A stretch of 42,498 bases of DNA from Oscillospiraceae bacterium. GTDB taxonomy: Bacteria > Bacillota > Clostridia > Oscillospirales > Oscillospiraceae. Below, in pieces: positions 6,737 to 15,175 of this stretch; the stretch's first letter is position 1, and the number at the start of each line of letters is the position of its first letter. The notes under the pieces are model-generated. The model saw only the letters and a list, made by a program, of their open reading frames with translations. It was not told the origin of the DNA and ran no database searches. A program made the translations under genes and the position numbers. The stretch lies in NCBI GenBank assembly GCA_020025545.1, contig JAHHRX010000016.1, positions 1-42,498 of the forward strand. The letters are read 5' to 3'.

Positions 6737-8662
6737 ATGAAAGTAACTTTCCAAATTGAAGGGGCAACCCCTGTTGAAATTGAATGTAACGCCGGAGATA
6801 ACCTGCTGGAGCTGGCACGCCGTGCCAATGTGGCCATCGATGCCCCCTGCTCCGGCAATGGCTCCTGCGGCAAATGCCGGGTGCGGCTGATGGACGGTCA
6901 GCTGGACTCCATCAAGAGCCGCCATATTTCCGACGAAGAATATGAGGCGGGCTGGCGGCTGAGCTGCAACAGCAAGGTTATGGGCGACTGCACGGTGTTT
7001 GTGCCGGACATTGCCTCTGCCTATCAGTCCCGCATGAAGACCGCAGATCTCAGCTCTCCGGAGGAGGTTGCGATCTTTGAAAAATGTCAGAATGATCTGA
7101 AAGCCAGCGGCATTACCTTTGCAAATCGCTTCCGCAGCGTGCTTCTGCAGATGAGCGAGCCCACCGAGGAAGATACCATGCCCGACAATGAGCGGCTCAC
7201 ATGGGCTGTTCAGGATGCGCTTGGTGTGGAAAAGGTGGAAATTCCCTATTTTGTCATGGTAAAGCTGGCATCCACCCTCCGCAGTCACGGCTTTGCCGTC
7301 TGTGTCAAGGGCGAGCTGGCGGGAGATACCTTCCGCTGCATGGATATCTGCGGCAGCGATGATAAAATGATTGTGGGCTGCGCCATAGATATCGGTACCA
7401 CCACCGTGTCCATGGTGCTGGCAGATCTGGAAACCGGAAAAATCCTTGCAAAGGGTTCCTCCGGCAACGGTCAGATCCGCTACGGTGCGGATGTCATTAA
7501 CCGCATCATAGAGCAGAGCAAACCCGGCGGACAGAAAAAACTGCAGGATGCCATTGTAAAGGAAACGCTGACGCCCATCATTGCAAAGCTTTGCCAGACT
7601 GCGGGCATCACCGCATCTTCCATTGTGCGCATGAGTATCGGCGCCAATACCACCATGAACCATCTGCTGGTGGGCGTTGATGCCGACCCGGTCCGTATGG
7701 ACCCCTATATTCCCAGCTTCTTCGGCTGGCAGGGGCTTAAGGCCGGGGATCTCAGTCTGCCTGCAAACCCCTTGGCAGATGTGATGATCGCACCCAACAT
7801 CGGCTCCTATGTGGGCGGTGATATTACCGCCGGTACTCTGGCTGCCACCATTTGGGATAAGGACGAAATGAGCCTGTTTATCGATTTGGGAACCAACGGC
7901 GAAATTGTGTTCGGCAACCGTGATTTCCTGATGAGCTGTGCTTGCTCTGCCGGGCCTGCCTTTGAAGGTGGCGACATTTCCTGCGGTATGCGTGCCACCG
8001 ACGGCGCTGTGGAAGCCTGCACGGTGGATAAGGATACCATGGAACCCACCCTTCAGGTGGTGGGCGAGCCGGGGCAGAAGCCTGTCGGCATTTGCGGCAG
8101 CGGCATCATCGACATTATTTCCGAGCTTTACCGCTGCGGCATTATCAATGCCCGGGGGCTCTTCACCCGGGAGGGCGACCGGGTTCGGCGGGATCGCCAC
8201 GGCTGCGGCCGCTATGTGCTGGCCTATGAAAAGGAATCGGAAACCGGACGGGAGATTTCCATCAATGAGGTGGATATCGATAACTTTATCCGTGCCAAGG
8301 GTGCCATTTTCTCTGCCATTGATACCCTGCTGCGTTCTGTGGATATGACCGTGGATATGATCGATAAGGTCTATGTGGCAGGCGGCATCGGCTCAGGCAT
8401 CAATATGAAAAATGCCGTGAATATCGGTATGCTGCCGGATGTGGAACTGGAAAAATTCAGCTATATCGGAAACTCCTCCCTGAGCGGTGCCTATGCGCTG
8501 GCAGTCAGCGATGAAGCCAGCACCAAATGCGCCGAAGTGGCAGCCAACATGACATATCTGGAGCTTTCCACTTACCCTGGCTACATGGATTCCTTTGTGG
8601 CTGCCTGCTTCATTCCCCACACCGACGCCAAACTGTTCCCCAGCAGCCATCAGGAGGTCTAA
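6737..8662 (+). CDS. acsV: RACo-type reductive activator of the corrinoid iron-sulfur protein
   Basis: The 641-residue product has an N-terminal [2Fe-2S] ferredoxin domain with ligands C38, C44, C47 and C77, a linker of roughly residues 90-200, and a large C-terminal ASKHA (actin-like ATPase) domain. The IDIGTTTVSMVLADL and LFIDLGTNGEIVFGN segments are phosphate-binding motifs of that fold. This is the architecture of RACo, the ATP-dependent protein that re-reduces inactive Co(II) CFeSP to Co(I). Related activators serve methyltransferase systems, but the position directly after acsB in an operon with the CFeSP genes supports the CFeSP as partner. The start is ATG 6737 after GAGAGGA. The stop overlaps the ribosome-binding site of the next gene, so the two are probably coupled. 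Confidence 0.9.
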   Translation: MKVTFQIEGATPVEIECNAGDNLLELARRANVAIDAPCSGNGSCGKCRVRLMDGQLDSIKSRHISDEEYEAGWRLSCNSKVMGDCTVFVPDIASAYQSRMKTADLSSPEEVAIFEKCQNDLKASGITFANRFRSVLLQMSEPTEEDTMPDNERLTWAVQDALGVEKVEIPYFVMVKLASTLRSHGFAVCVKGELAGDTFRCMDICGSDDKMIVGCAIDIGTTTVSMVLADLETGKILAKGSSGNGQIRYGADVINRIIEQSKPGGQKKLQDAIVKETLTPIIAKLCQTAGITASSIVRMSIGANTTMNHLLVGVDADPVRMDPYIPSFFGWQGLKAGDLSLPANPLADVMIAPNIGSYVGGDITAGTLAATIWDKDEMSLFIDLGTNGEIVFGNRDFLMSCACSAGPAFEGGDISCGMRATDGAVEACTVDKDTMEPTLQVVGEPGQKPVGICGSGIIDIISELYRCGIINARGLFTREGDRVRRDRHGCGRYVLAYEKESETGREISINEVDIDNFIRAKGAIFSAIDTLLRSVDMTVDMIDKVYVAGGIGSGINMKNAVNIGMLPDVELEKFSYIGNSSLSGAYALAVSDEASTKCAEVAANMTYLELSTYPGYMDSFVAACFIPHTDAKLFPSSHQEV

Positions 8663-8663
8663 T

Positions 8664-9272
8664 ATGCAGGTAGAAAATCACAAGGAAGAAGTGCCTTTTT
8701 CCCACTATGAAGGACTGTTCCGCCAGCTGGATCCGGCGGATGCCCGGCAGAGACTGGGAGTGAAATGGGACGGAAATAAATTTTATGTAAACCTTTTGGG
8801 GAGAGAATTTTCCATATCCCACCCCACTTATGCCATTGCGGCATCGGACGGCGGCAGCCTGCCGCCTCTTCCAACCCAGACTTTTCTTCTGCGTTACCTG
8901 ATTCAGGGAAAAAATCTGCCTTGGATGGGGGAGTGGAAGACCTTCCGGGAAATGCCGTGGGGGGAAACTTATATCAAGCCCTACACCGGCAGAGTACTGA
9001 CCCGTGCTGCCTTTACCTTCGGCACCCGGGTGGATGCGTTCCGGGCGGCCTGTGAAAAAATGGGTGCCCTGCCGGTTTCCCATGGGGATGCGGGCTTCCG
9101 CTTTGAGCTGATCGGCGGCTACCAGATGCAGATTCTGGTGTGGGAGGGGGACGACGAGTTCCCGCCCAACGCACAGGTGCTCTATTCCGATAACTTTGCC
9201 GATGGTTTTGCCGCAGAGGATCGGGTAGTAGCAGGTGATATTCTGATTTCCACCGTAAAATCCTATATGTAA
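8664..9272 (+). CDS. DUF3786 domain protein of the acs operon
   Basis: This 202-residue protein resembles the DUF3786 family (VKWDGNKFYVNLLGREFSISHP near the N-terminus, then FLLRYLIQGK and a RFELIGGYQMQILVWEGDDEFPPNAQVLYSDN region). No signal peptide, membrane segment or clear metal motif is visible, so it is probably cytosolic. I choose ATG 8664, which starts one nt after the acsV stop and is preceded by AGGAGG at 8652-8657. It is the last gene of the operon before a strong terminator. DUF3786 genes are recalled from strict anaerobes with corrinoid metabolism, so a role in the CFeSP/ACS system is plausible, but the function is unknown. Confidence 0.75.
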   Translation: MQVENHKEEVPFSHYEGLFRQLDPADARQRLGVKWDGNKFYVNLLGREFSISHPTYAIAASDGGSLPPLPTQTFLLRYLIQGKNLPWMGEWKTFREMPWGETYIKPYTGRVLTRAAFTFGTRVDAFRAACEKMGALPVSHGDAGFRFELIGGYQMQILVWEGDDEFPPNAQVLYSDNFADGFAAEDRVVAGDILISTVKSYM

Positions 9273-9276
9273 TATT

Positions 9277-9314
9277 CGGGCGTACTGCGCAAAATGCAGT
9301 ACGCCCGATTTTTT
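9277..9314 (+). terminator. Intrinsic terminator of the acs operon
   Basis: CGGGCGTACTGC (9277-9288) and GCAGTACGCCCG (9296-9307) form a perfect 12-bp stem with a 7-nt loop followed by ATTTTTT. It lies directly after the DUF3786 stop and before the convergent pcp stop, so it ends the acs transcript. It has no T-run on the minus strand. Confidence 0.93.
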
Positions 9315-9315
9315 G

Positions 9316-9894
9316 TTAGAGAACTGCAATGGCTGCCGTCAGCGCCTTTACCATGTCGGGAAGTGCCATGGATGGTGTTCCCTGCTCCGGCAAGAGAGGT
9401 ACATGAATAAAGCCAACCCGGGTATCCGTCCCGGCACAGCGGCTCAGCAGGGTATAGAGGGTGTCGTTGCAGACGAAGGTTCCGGCGGAGTTGGATACCG
9501 CTCCGGGAAGGCCGGCGGCACGGATGGCCTCCGCCATAGCGGCCACCGGCAGGGAGGAAAAGAGCCCGTCAGCCCCATCCGGCAGAATTTTTTCTTCCTG
9601 TGGCTGATTGCCTTCGTTGTCGCACAGATTGGCGCTGCGGATGTTGATGCCGATGCGCTCTACGGTGACGGCGCTGCGACCTCCTGCCTGACCGATGCAG
9701 ATAATGGCATCAGGGTGCAGCTGTTTTGCCGCCTGCCAAACGGTGTCCGCAGCCTTCCCGAACACAGTGGGGATTTTCAGCTTGTTAAGCTGCCAGATGC
9801 CGATCTCATCCGGCAGTTTCTTTACTGCCTCCCATGCGGGATTGACGGATGCACCCCCGAAAGGATCGAACCCGGTAATCAGCAGATGTTTCAT
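9316..9894 (-). CDS. pcp: Pyroglutamyl-peptidase I (pyrrolidone-carboxylate peptidase)
   Basis: The 192-residue cytosolic cysteine peptidase removes N-terminal pyroglutamate from peptides. The catalytic triad is visible as E79 in VTVERIGIN, C142 in AGTFVCND and H164 in GFIHVPLLPEQ, and the N-terminal LITGFDPFGGASVNPAW is diagnostic of peptidase family C15. Length is slightly below the usual 200-215 residues because the C-terminus is short. The start ATG at 9894 has GGAGG 8 nt upstream. It is convergent with the acs operon and divergent from galK, and appears to be monocistronic. Confidence is high. Confidence 0.93.
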   Translation of the reverse strand: MKHLLITGFDPFGGASVNPAWEAVKKLPDEIGIWQLNKLKIPTVFGKAADTVWQAAKQLHPDAIICIGQAGGRSAVTVERIGINIRSANLCDNEGNQPQEEKILPDGADGLFSSLPVAAMAEAIRAAGLPGAVSNSAGTFVCNDTLYTLLSRCAGTDTRVGFIHVPLLPEQGTPSMALPDMVKALTAAIAVL

Positions 9895-9921
9895 ATCAAA
9901 ACCTCCAAAAAAGTTTCTTAT

Positions 9922-9950
9922 ATACTACCATGAAATGGTGAAAATAGCAA
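9922..9950 (-). promoter_or_regulatory. Predicted promoter of pcp
   Basis: On the minus strand a TTGCTA -35 (9945-9950) is followed after 17 nt by a TAGTAT -10 (9922-9927), about 28 nt before the pcp start. The spacing is ideal, but the -10 match is only fair. Confidence 0.45.
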
Positions 9951-9959
9951 GAATGGGAC

Positions 9960-9988
9960 TTCCGTTTTCAGAGAAAGGCATGTATAAT
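9960..9988 (+). promoter_or_regulatory. Predicted promoter of galK-galT
   Basis: A perfect TATAAT -10 (9983-9988) lies about 60 nt before galK. The -35 at 17-nt spacing is weak (TTCCGT, 9960-9965), which suggests dependence on an activator (inference). A hairpin GGGGCA/TGCCCC (10009-10027) lies in the leader, just before the AGGAGG site. Confidence 0.5.
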
Positions 9989-10048
9989 AGAATTGTATAA
10001 GGAAAAGCGGGGCACATGGGATGCCCCTTGATATAGGAGGAAAATGCA

Positions 10049-11266
10049 ATGTCTACATATCAGCTGACCCTTTCCCCGGAAATCAGAAATGCCTTGGACA
10101 CAGGCTTCGCGGCGGCTTTCGGCGGTAAGCCGGAGTGCTATTTTTCTGCCCCTGGCCGTACGGAAATCGGCGGGAATCATACGGATCACCAGCGAGGACA
10201 GGTTCTGGCTGCGGCGGTAAATCTGGATACTCTGGCAGCGGTTCGGACAAACGGCACGGACACCATCCGCATCCTCTCCAAGGGCTACCCTATGAGCGAG
10301 GTGGATGTGAAGGATCTTACTCCCAAGGAAAATGAAATTAACGCCACCCCGGCGCTGATCCGCGGTGTTGCAGCCGGCTTCGTTCAGCTGGGCTGTCAGG
10401 TGCAGGGCTTTGATGCCTACTGTGAATCCACAGTCCTGCCCGGCTCAGGCCTCAGCTCCTCCGCTGCCTACGAGGTGCTGATCGGAACCATCATCAATCA
10501 CCTGTATTTTGACGGCAGGGTGAGTCAGCCGGAGATTGCACGGATTGGACAGTATGCGGAAAATGTATTTTTCGGCAAACCCTGCGGCCTTATGGATCAG
10601 ACGGCTTCCGCCGTGGGCGGTCTTGTGACCATTGACTTTGCAGACAAGGACCATCCTGCCATTCGCAGCGTGGATTTTGACTTTTCCGCCTGCGGTCATG
10701 CCCTGTGCATCATTGACAGCCGAGCCAGCCATGCGGATCTCACCGATGAGTATGCCGCCGTTCCCGCTGAAATGAAGGCACTGGCTTCTTATTTCGGCAA
10801 GGAAGTGCTGACGGAAATCCCGGAAGAGGACTTTTATGCTGCCATGCCCGCACTGCGGGAAAAATGCGGCGACCGGGCGGTGCTTCGTGGTGTCCACGAA
10901 TATCAGGAAAACAAGCGTGTGCCCCTGCAGGTGGCAGCGCTGGAGCGGGGAGATTTTGACACCTTCCTGCAGCTCATCAAAGAGAGCGGCCGCTCCTCCT
11001 GGATGTACCTGCAAAATGTGATCCCCGCCGGATATAAGGAACATCAGGATATGGCGATTGCCTTGGCGCTATGCGAAAAGTATCTGGAAGGGAAGGGCGC
11101 TTACCGGGTGCACGGCGGCGGCTTTGCCGGCACTGTGCAGGCATTCGTCCCCTTCGAACAGCTGGAAAACTTCCGCAGAGGCATGGATGCTGTGCTGGGA
11201 GAGGGCACCTGCCATGTGCTGTCCATTCGCCCGCAGGGCGGTGTTATGGCAGTCCCTGCCGAGTAA
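10049..11266 (+). CDS. galK: Galactokinase
   Basis: This 405-residue GHMP-family kinase phosphorylates galactose at C1, the first step of the Leloir pathway. The family motifs are present in order: a galactokinase signature PGRTEIGGNHTDHQRG near residue 35 (a variant of the usual GRVNLIGEHTDY), the ATP-binding LPGSGLSSSAAYEVLIG near residue 130, LMDQTASAVGG with the catalytic Asp, and VHGGGFAGTVQAFVP near the C-terminus. The variant with GGNH in place of GEH is shared by a clostridial subgroup as far as I recall. ATG 10049 follows AGGAGG with 8-nt spacing. galT follows 34 nt downstream, so the two form an operon. No galE is seen nearby. Confidence 0.92.
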   Translation: MSTYQLTLSPEIRNALDTGFAAAFGGKPECYFSAPGRTEIGGNHTDHQRGQVLAAAVNLDTLAAVRTNGTDTIRILSKGYPMSEVDVKDLTPKENEINATPALIRGVAAGFVQLGCQVQGFDAYCESTVLPGSGLSSSAAYEVLIGTIINHLYFDGRVSQPEIARIGQYAENVFFGKPCGLMDQTASAVGGLVTIDFADKDHPAIRSVDFDFSACGHALCIIDSRASHADLTDEYAAVPAEMKALASYFGKEVLTEIPEEDFYAAMPALREKCGDRAVLRGVHEYQENKRVPLQVAALERGDFDTFLQLIKESGRSSWMYLQNVIPAGYKEHQDMAIALALCEKYLEGKGAYRVHGGGFAGTVQAFVPFEQLENFRRGMDAVLGEGTCHVLSIRPQGGVMAVPAE

Positions 11267-11300
11267 CTGTGAGGAAATGTTAGAAAAGCGGAGGAAAACT

Positions 11301-12797
11301 ATGAAAATTGAAACTTATATCGATTCCCTTGTTTCCTATGCCATGAATCAGCATCTGGCAGAGCCGGAGGATCATCAGGTTCTTGTGAACCGGCTGCTGA
11401 TGATCCTGGGGAAGGATGACTATGTTCCTTCCGACGAAGTGCAGACCGAGGATCTGGAAGAGATTTTGAAGGGGCTGCTGGATTATGCCTGCGAAAAGGG
11501 CCTGTGCGAGGACAATGTTACCGCAAGAGACTTGTTCGACACCCGAATCATGGGTGCGCTGACGCCTATGCCCCGGGAGGTGATCCGCACTTTCCGGGAA
11601 AAGTATGCCAAGAGCCCGGAGAAAGCCACCGACTGGTACTACCGGTTCAGCTGTGACACCGACTACATCCGCCGCTACCGCATAGCAAAGGATATGCGCT
11701 GGAAGTATTCGGGAAAGTTCGGAGAGCTGGATATCACCATCAACCTGTCCAAGCCGGAAAAGGACCCCAAGGCCATTGCGGCGGCAAAGAACGCCCCCCA
11801 GTCCGGCTATCCCAAGTGCCAGCTCTGCCCGGAAAATGAGGGCTACGCCGGCAGAATGAACCATCCTGCCCGGGAAAATCACCGGATTATTCCCATTACG
11901 GTAGCAGGCCAGCCCTGGTGCCTCCAGTATTCTCCGTATGTCTACTATAACGAGCATTGCATCGTCTTCAATTCTCAGCATATTCCCATGAAAATAGACC
12001 GCAGCGCCTTCCGGAAGCTGCTGGATTTCGTGACTGCGTTCCCTCATTATTTCGTAGGCTCCAATGCAGACCTGCCGATTGTGGGCGGTTCTATTCTGAG
12101 TCACGAGCATTTTCAGGGCGGACACTACACCTTCGCCATGGAGAAGGCTGCGGGGGAAGCGGAGCTCAGTTTCGCGGGTTATAGGGATGTGACCGCTTCC
12201 ATCGTTAAGTGGCCTATGAGCGTGATTCGCCTGAATGGTGACAATCCCGAGCGGATTGCCGATCTGGCCGACAAGATCCTCACTGTGTGGCGGGGCTACT
12301 CTGATCCCGCTGTGGGCATTATCGCCTATTCCGACGGAGAGCCCCACAATACCATTACACCCATTGCCCGCCGCAGAGGGGAGAAGTACGAGCTGGATCT
12401 GGTGCTGCGGTGCAATATCACCACCCAGGAGCATCCTCTGGGCGTGTTCCACCCCCATGCGGACAAGCACCATATTAAAAAGGAGAACATCGGCCTCATC
12501 GAAGTTATGGGTCTGGCAGTTCTTCCCAGCCGCCTTAAGAAGGAACTGACGGATCTTGCCGAGGCTGTAGCTGACGGCAGAGATATTCGACAGGATGAGG
12601 TGCTTTCTAAGCATGCCGACTGGGTAGACAATCTCAGGAAGCAGTATACCTTTACCAGAGAAAATGCCATGGACATCATTTTGCAGGAGACAGGCAAGGT
12701 ATTTTCCGAGGTTCTGGAGGATGCCGGTGTCTATAAGTGTGATGCCGAAGGCCGCAGGCACTTTATGATGTTTGTGGACGAGGTCAACCGCCGGTGA
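11301..12797 (+). CDS. galT: UDP-glucose--hexose-1-phosphate uridylyltransferase (Firmicutes type)
   Basis: The 498-residue enzyme swaps UMP between UDP-glucose and galactose-1-phosphate. Its length and N-terminal helical domain fit the longer Firmicutes GalT type rather than the 350-residue E. coli type. The GGSILSHEHFQGG sequence is the active-site region, with the histidines typical of this HIT-superfamily branch, and FHPHADKHHIKKENIGLIEVMGLAVLP is the conserved C-terminal domain core. ATG 11301 is preceded by GGAGG (11290-11294). A long alternative frame starts inside galK upstream, but that extension is a galK shadow and is excluded. The gene forms an operon with galK and ends before a convergent rpsB-tsf operon. 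Confidence 0.94.
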   Translation: MKIETYIDSLVSYAMNQHLAEPEDHQVLVNRLLMILGKDDYVPSDEVQTEDLEEILKGLLDYACEKGLCEDNVTARDLFDTRIMGALTPMPREVIRTFREKYAKSPEKATDWYYRFSCDTDYIRRYRIAKDMRWKYSGKFGELDITINLSKPEKDPKAIAAAKNAPQSGYPKCQLCPENEGYAGRMNHPARENHRIIPITVAGQPWCLQYSPYVYYNEHCIVFNSQHIPMKIDRSAFRKLLDFVTAFPHYFVGSNADLPIVGGSILSHEHFQGGHYTFAMEKAAGEAELSFAGYRDVTASIVKWPMSVIRLNGDNPERIADLADKILTVWRGYSDPAVGIIAYSDGEPHNTITPIARRRGEKYELDLVLRCNITTQEHPLGVFHPHADKHHIKKENIGLIEVMGLAVLPSRLKKELTDLAEAVADGRDIRQDEVLSKHADWVDNLRKQYTFTRENAMDIILQETGKVFSEVLEDAGVYKCDAEGRRHFMMFVDEVNRR

Positions 12798-12807
12798 TTC
12801 CAAATGA

Positions 12808-12844
12808 GCAACCGCCCGGCTTTCAAAAGGAGCCGGGCGGTTGC
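12808..12844 (+). terminator. Hairpin after galT
   Basis: GCAACCGCCCGGCT (12808-12821) and AGCCGGGCGGTTGC (12831-12844) form a perfect 14-bp stem with a 9-nt loop, 10 nt after the galT stop. No T-run follows, so it may act as a weak terminator or 3'-end stabiliser. The rpsB-tsf terminator lies right next to it. Confidence 0.6.
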
Positions 12845-12853
12845 CTGCGCTGT

Positions 12854-12882
12854 AAAAAATCCCCAGCCTTTCGGCTGGGGAT
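12854..12882 (-). terminator. Intrinsic terminator of rpsB-tsf
   Basis: Read on the minus strand, ATCCCCAGCC and GGCTGGGGAT (12859-12882) form a 10-bp stem with a GAAA loop, followed by a T-run (A-run at 12854-12859 on the + strand). It lies 22 nt after the tsf stop. Confidence 0.92.
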
Positions 12883-12904
12883 TCTGTATTATAAGGGTGG
12901 AATC

Positions 12905-13834
12905 TTACTTCTTGGCGCTGTTGATCTGAGCAGCAACCTCAGCAGCGAAGTTCTCTTCCTTCTTCTCAATGCCTTCGCCCTTCACATAGTGGATAGCGTC
13001 AACAAACTTGACGGAGCCACCCAGCTTCTTAGCGGCATCAGCAATGTAGCCCTCTACGCTGCCCTGGAACAGGTCGCTGCGGACAAATTCCTGCTGCAGC
13101 AGGCAGATTTCCTTGTAGAAAGCAGCCATCTTGCCGGCAGCAATCTTTTCCTTGATCTGTGCGGGCTTGCTTGCCATCTTGGGATCGTTGTCCATGAGAG
13201 CAACCTGAACGGCCAGCTCGTGGTCAACGGCTTCCTGAGGAACAAGGGACTTGTCCCAGTACTTAGCACCCATAGCAGCGATCTGCATAGCCACATTCTT
13301 GCCGATTTCGGTAACATCGATGTCACCCTCGACAGCCAGATTGACCAGAACACCGTGGGAGCCGCCTGCGTGAACATAAGCAACGCTGGTGTTGTCAGCA
13401 AAACGGGCAAAACGGCGGATCTGCATATTCTCGCCGATGGACATGACCTTCTCCTGCATGATCTCGGTAACGGTCAGGTTGGAGTTGGGGTACTTGCAAG
13501 CCTTCAGAGCTTCCACATCAGCGGGGTTCTCGGTAGCAATGACGACAGCCAGATTCTTGACCAGATCCATGAAAGCATCGGTCTTGGCAGCAAAGTCAGT
13601 CTCGGAGTTGACTTCAATGACAACGCCCACACCGTTGATAACGGTAGCGTAGGCAACGCCTTCGGCGGCAACACGGTCTGCCTTCTTGGCAGCCTTAGCC
13701 AGACCCTTTTCACGCAGCCAGTCAACAGCCTTGTCCATATCACCGTCGGTAGCGGACAGTGCCTTCTTGCAGTCCATCATGCCGACATTGGTCATTTCAC
13801 GCAGTTTCTTAACATCCATTGCGGTAAAAGCCAT
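12905..13834 (-). CDS. tsf: Translation elongation factor Ts
   Basis: EF-Ts exchanges GDP for GTP on EF-Tu. The 309-residue product begins with a UBA-like domain at residues 9-43 (LREMTNVGMMDCKKALSATDG) followed by the TDFAAKTDAFMDLVKN core signature, an HxGG region (HAGGSHGVLVNL) and a C-terminal subdomain. Length is normal. The ATG at 13834 is preceded by AGGAGG. It follows rpsB at 40 nt, the nearly universal rpsB-tsf pair, and is terminated by the hairpin after its stop. Codon use is strongly biased as in ribosomal genes. Confidence 0.97.
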   Translation of the reverse strand: MAFTAMDVKKLREMTNVGMMDCKKALSATDGDMDKAVDWLREKGLAKAAKKADRVAAEGVAYATVINGVGVVIEVNSETDFAAKTDAFMDLVKNLAVVIATENPADVEALKACKYPNSNLTVTEIMQEKVMSIGENMQIRRFARFADNTSVAYVHAGGSHGVLVNLAVEGDIDVTEIGKNVAMQIAAMGAKYWDKSLVPQEAVDHELAVQVALMDNDPKMASKPAQIKEKIAAGKMAAFYKEICLLQQEFVRSDLFQGSVEGYIADAAKKLGGSVKFVDAIHYVKGEGIEKKEENFAAEVAAQINSAKK

Positions 13835-13874
13835 TTTCGTATCCTCCTAAAATCGTAAATGAATTTATTTCAGA

Positions 13875-14603
13875 TTATTCAGCGGCGGGAGCCTCGGTCT
13901 CAGCGGCCTCAGCAGCATCCTCACCCTGACGGCCCTCGATGGCAGCGTTAGCCATGGTAGCGGCAATCAGGCGGATAGCGCGAATGGCATCGTCGTTGCC
14001 GGGGATCACATAGTCGATCTCATCGGGATCGCAGTTGGTGTCCACGATAGCAACAACAGGAATGTTCAGCTTGCGAGCCTCAGCAATAGCGTTGCGTTCC
14101 TTGCGGGGGTCAACGATAAACAGAGCAGCGGGGATCTTCTTCATTTCCTTAACGCCGCCCAGGTACTTCTCCAGCTTCTCGATCTCAGCCTGATGCTTGA
14201 TGACTTCCTTCTTGGGCAGCATTGCGAAGGTGCCGTCCTCTTCCATCTTTCTCAGCTGAGCCAGACGGTCGATACGGGTACGCATGGTGCGGAAGTTGGT
14301 CAGCATGCCGCCCAGCCAACGGGCATTGACATAGTAACCGCCGCAGCGAGCAGCTTCTTCCTTGATAGCGTCCTGAGCCTGCTTCTTGGTACCAACAAAC
14401 AGAACGGAACCGCCGTTAGCGGAAATATCACGAACGAAAGAGTAAGCCTCCTCCAGCTTCTTAACGGTCTTCTGCAGGTCAATGATGTAGATACCGTTAC
14501 GCTCGGTGTAGATGTAGGGAGCCATCTTGGGGTTCCAGCGGCGGGTCTGGTGACCGAAGTGAACGCCGGCCTCCAGCAGTTGTTTCATAGATACAACAGA
14601 CAT
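13875..14603 (-). CDS. rpsB: 30S ribosomal protein S2
   Basis: The 242-residue protein is S2, which joins the small subunit late and helps bind S1 and the 5' end of mRNA. The signatures MKQLLEAGVHFGHQTRRWNPKMAPYI (start) and PAALFIVDPRKERNAIAEARKLNIP are diagnostic. I place the start at ATG 14603, preceded by AAAGGAG; an upstream in-frame ATG at 14648 adds a non-homologous 15-residue extension with no ribosome-binding site. The C-terminal tail is rich in Ala and Glu, as in many Firmicutes S2 proteins. It is the first gene of the rpsB-tsf operon and has its own promoter. Confidence 0.96.
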   Translation of the reverse strand: MSVVSMKQLLEAGVHFGHQTRRWNPKMAPYIYTERNGIYIIDLQKTVKKLEEAYSFVRDISANGGSVLFVGTKKQAQDAIKEEAARCGGYYVNARWLGGMLTNFRTMRTRIDRLAQLRKMEEDGTFAMLPKKEVIKHQAEIEKLEKYLGGVKEMKKIPAALFIVDPRKERNAIAEARKLNIPVVAIVDTNCDPDEIDYVIPGNDDAIRAIRLIAATMANAAIEGRQGEDAAEAAETEAPAAE

Positions 14604-14650
14604 TTGAATTTCTCCTTTTGTTGTTCCTCCACCCCGATCATCCCGCATTG

Positions 14651-14671
14651 CCCGTCCCTGAAGGACACGGG
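14651..14671 (-). other. Hairpin in the rpsB leader
   Basis: On the minus strand CCCGTGTCC and GGACGGG (14651-14671) can pair across a short loop inside the roughly 120-nt rpsB leader. Such a leader might bind S2 for feedback control, as known for rpsB in other bacteria, but no specific match was made (inference). Confidence 0.3.
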
Positions 14672-14730
14672 GGCCTGCGATCCCCGGGTGTGTGGTGTAA
14701 TAATGTCACGAGCGATGCCCATGCCGAAAT

Positions 14731-14759
14731 ATTATACGGTATATAGTTGCATTTTGCAA
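14731..14759 (-). promoter_or_regulatory. Promoter of rpsB-tsf
   Basis: On the minus strand TTGCAA (14754-14759) lies exactly 17 nt from TATAAT (14731-14736). Both are close to the sigma-A consensus. The start codon is about 127 nt downstream, leaving a long leader. Confidence 0.8.
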
Positions 14760-14805
14760 GAGCTTTTTTGGATTATTTTTTAATTTTTTCCCGTTTTTTA
14801 CCATC

Positions 14806-15087
14806 TTACGGCGCCCATATGGGCTTTGGACGGGGATGACAGCAGCTATCGGGGTTTACATCCACCAAAATGATATCCGGCCCGATGCGTTTTATACATT
14901 TCCAGGGGATTATGTAGTCGTCCCGCCGACCGAAAAAATTAAAAAAACGACAGGGCCCCGGCACGATGATGGCGCAGATCTGCCCCTGCGGCACTTCCAC
15001 CTCCACATCCGACACAAACCCCAGCCGCTGACCGCCGTCCACACAGATAACTTCCTTGCAATGCAGATCTGTAACTCTTGTTATCAT
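14806..15087 (-). CDS. YlmC/YmxH family sporulation-associated PRC-barrel protein
   Basis: This 93-residue protein resembles the YlmC/YmxH family: a short PRC-barrel domain with ITRVTDLHCKEVICVDGGQRLGFVSDVEV at the N-terminus and DDYIIPWKCIKRIGPDIILVDV at the C-terminus. In Bacillus and Clostridia such genes are linked to sporulation sigma-factor regions, but the molecular role is not known. ATG 15087 is preceded by AGGAGG. It lies 88 nt after sigG and is probably co-transcribed from the sigG promoter. No signal peptide or membrane segment is seen. Confidence 0.85.
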   Translation of the reverse strand: MITRVTDLHCKEVICVDGGQRLGFVSDVEVEVPQGQICAIIVPGPCRFFNFFGRRDDYIIPWKCIKRIGPDIILVDVNPDSCCHPRPKPIWAP

Positions 15088-15140
15088 AGCCCATCCTCCT
15101 GCTTGTTTTGCTAAAGTCTATGCGCCCGGCTTAAACTTAT

Positions 15141-15168
15141 GCCGGGAAAGGCCATGGCCCTTCCCGGC
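15141..15168 (-). other. 28-nt near-perfect palindrome between sigG and the ylmC-like gene
   Basis: The stretch 15141-15168 reads as GCCGGGAA..GGCCATGGCC..TTCCCGGC and is self-complementary apart from one position, which becomes a G-U pair in minus-strand RNA. A second CCCGGC at 15125-15130 can compete for GCCGGG at 15141-15146. No T-run follows directly. It may act as an attenuator or processing site downstream of sigG (inference). Confidence 0.55.
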
Positions 15169-15175
15169 AGGTGCG

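Noticed and set aside
11058..11300. N-terminal extension of GalT reaching into galK
   Set aside because: It is a frame-shifted shadow of the galK 3' end; galT has its own GGAGG and ATG at 11301.
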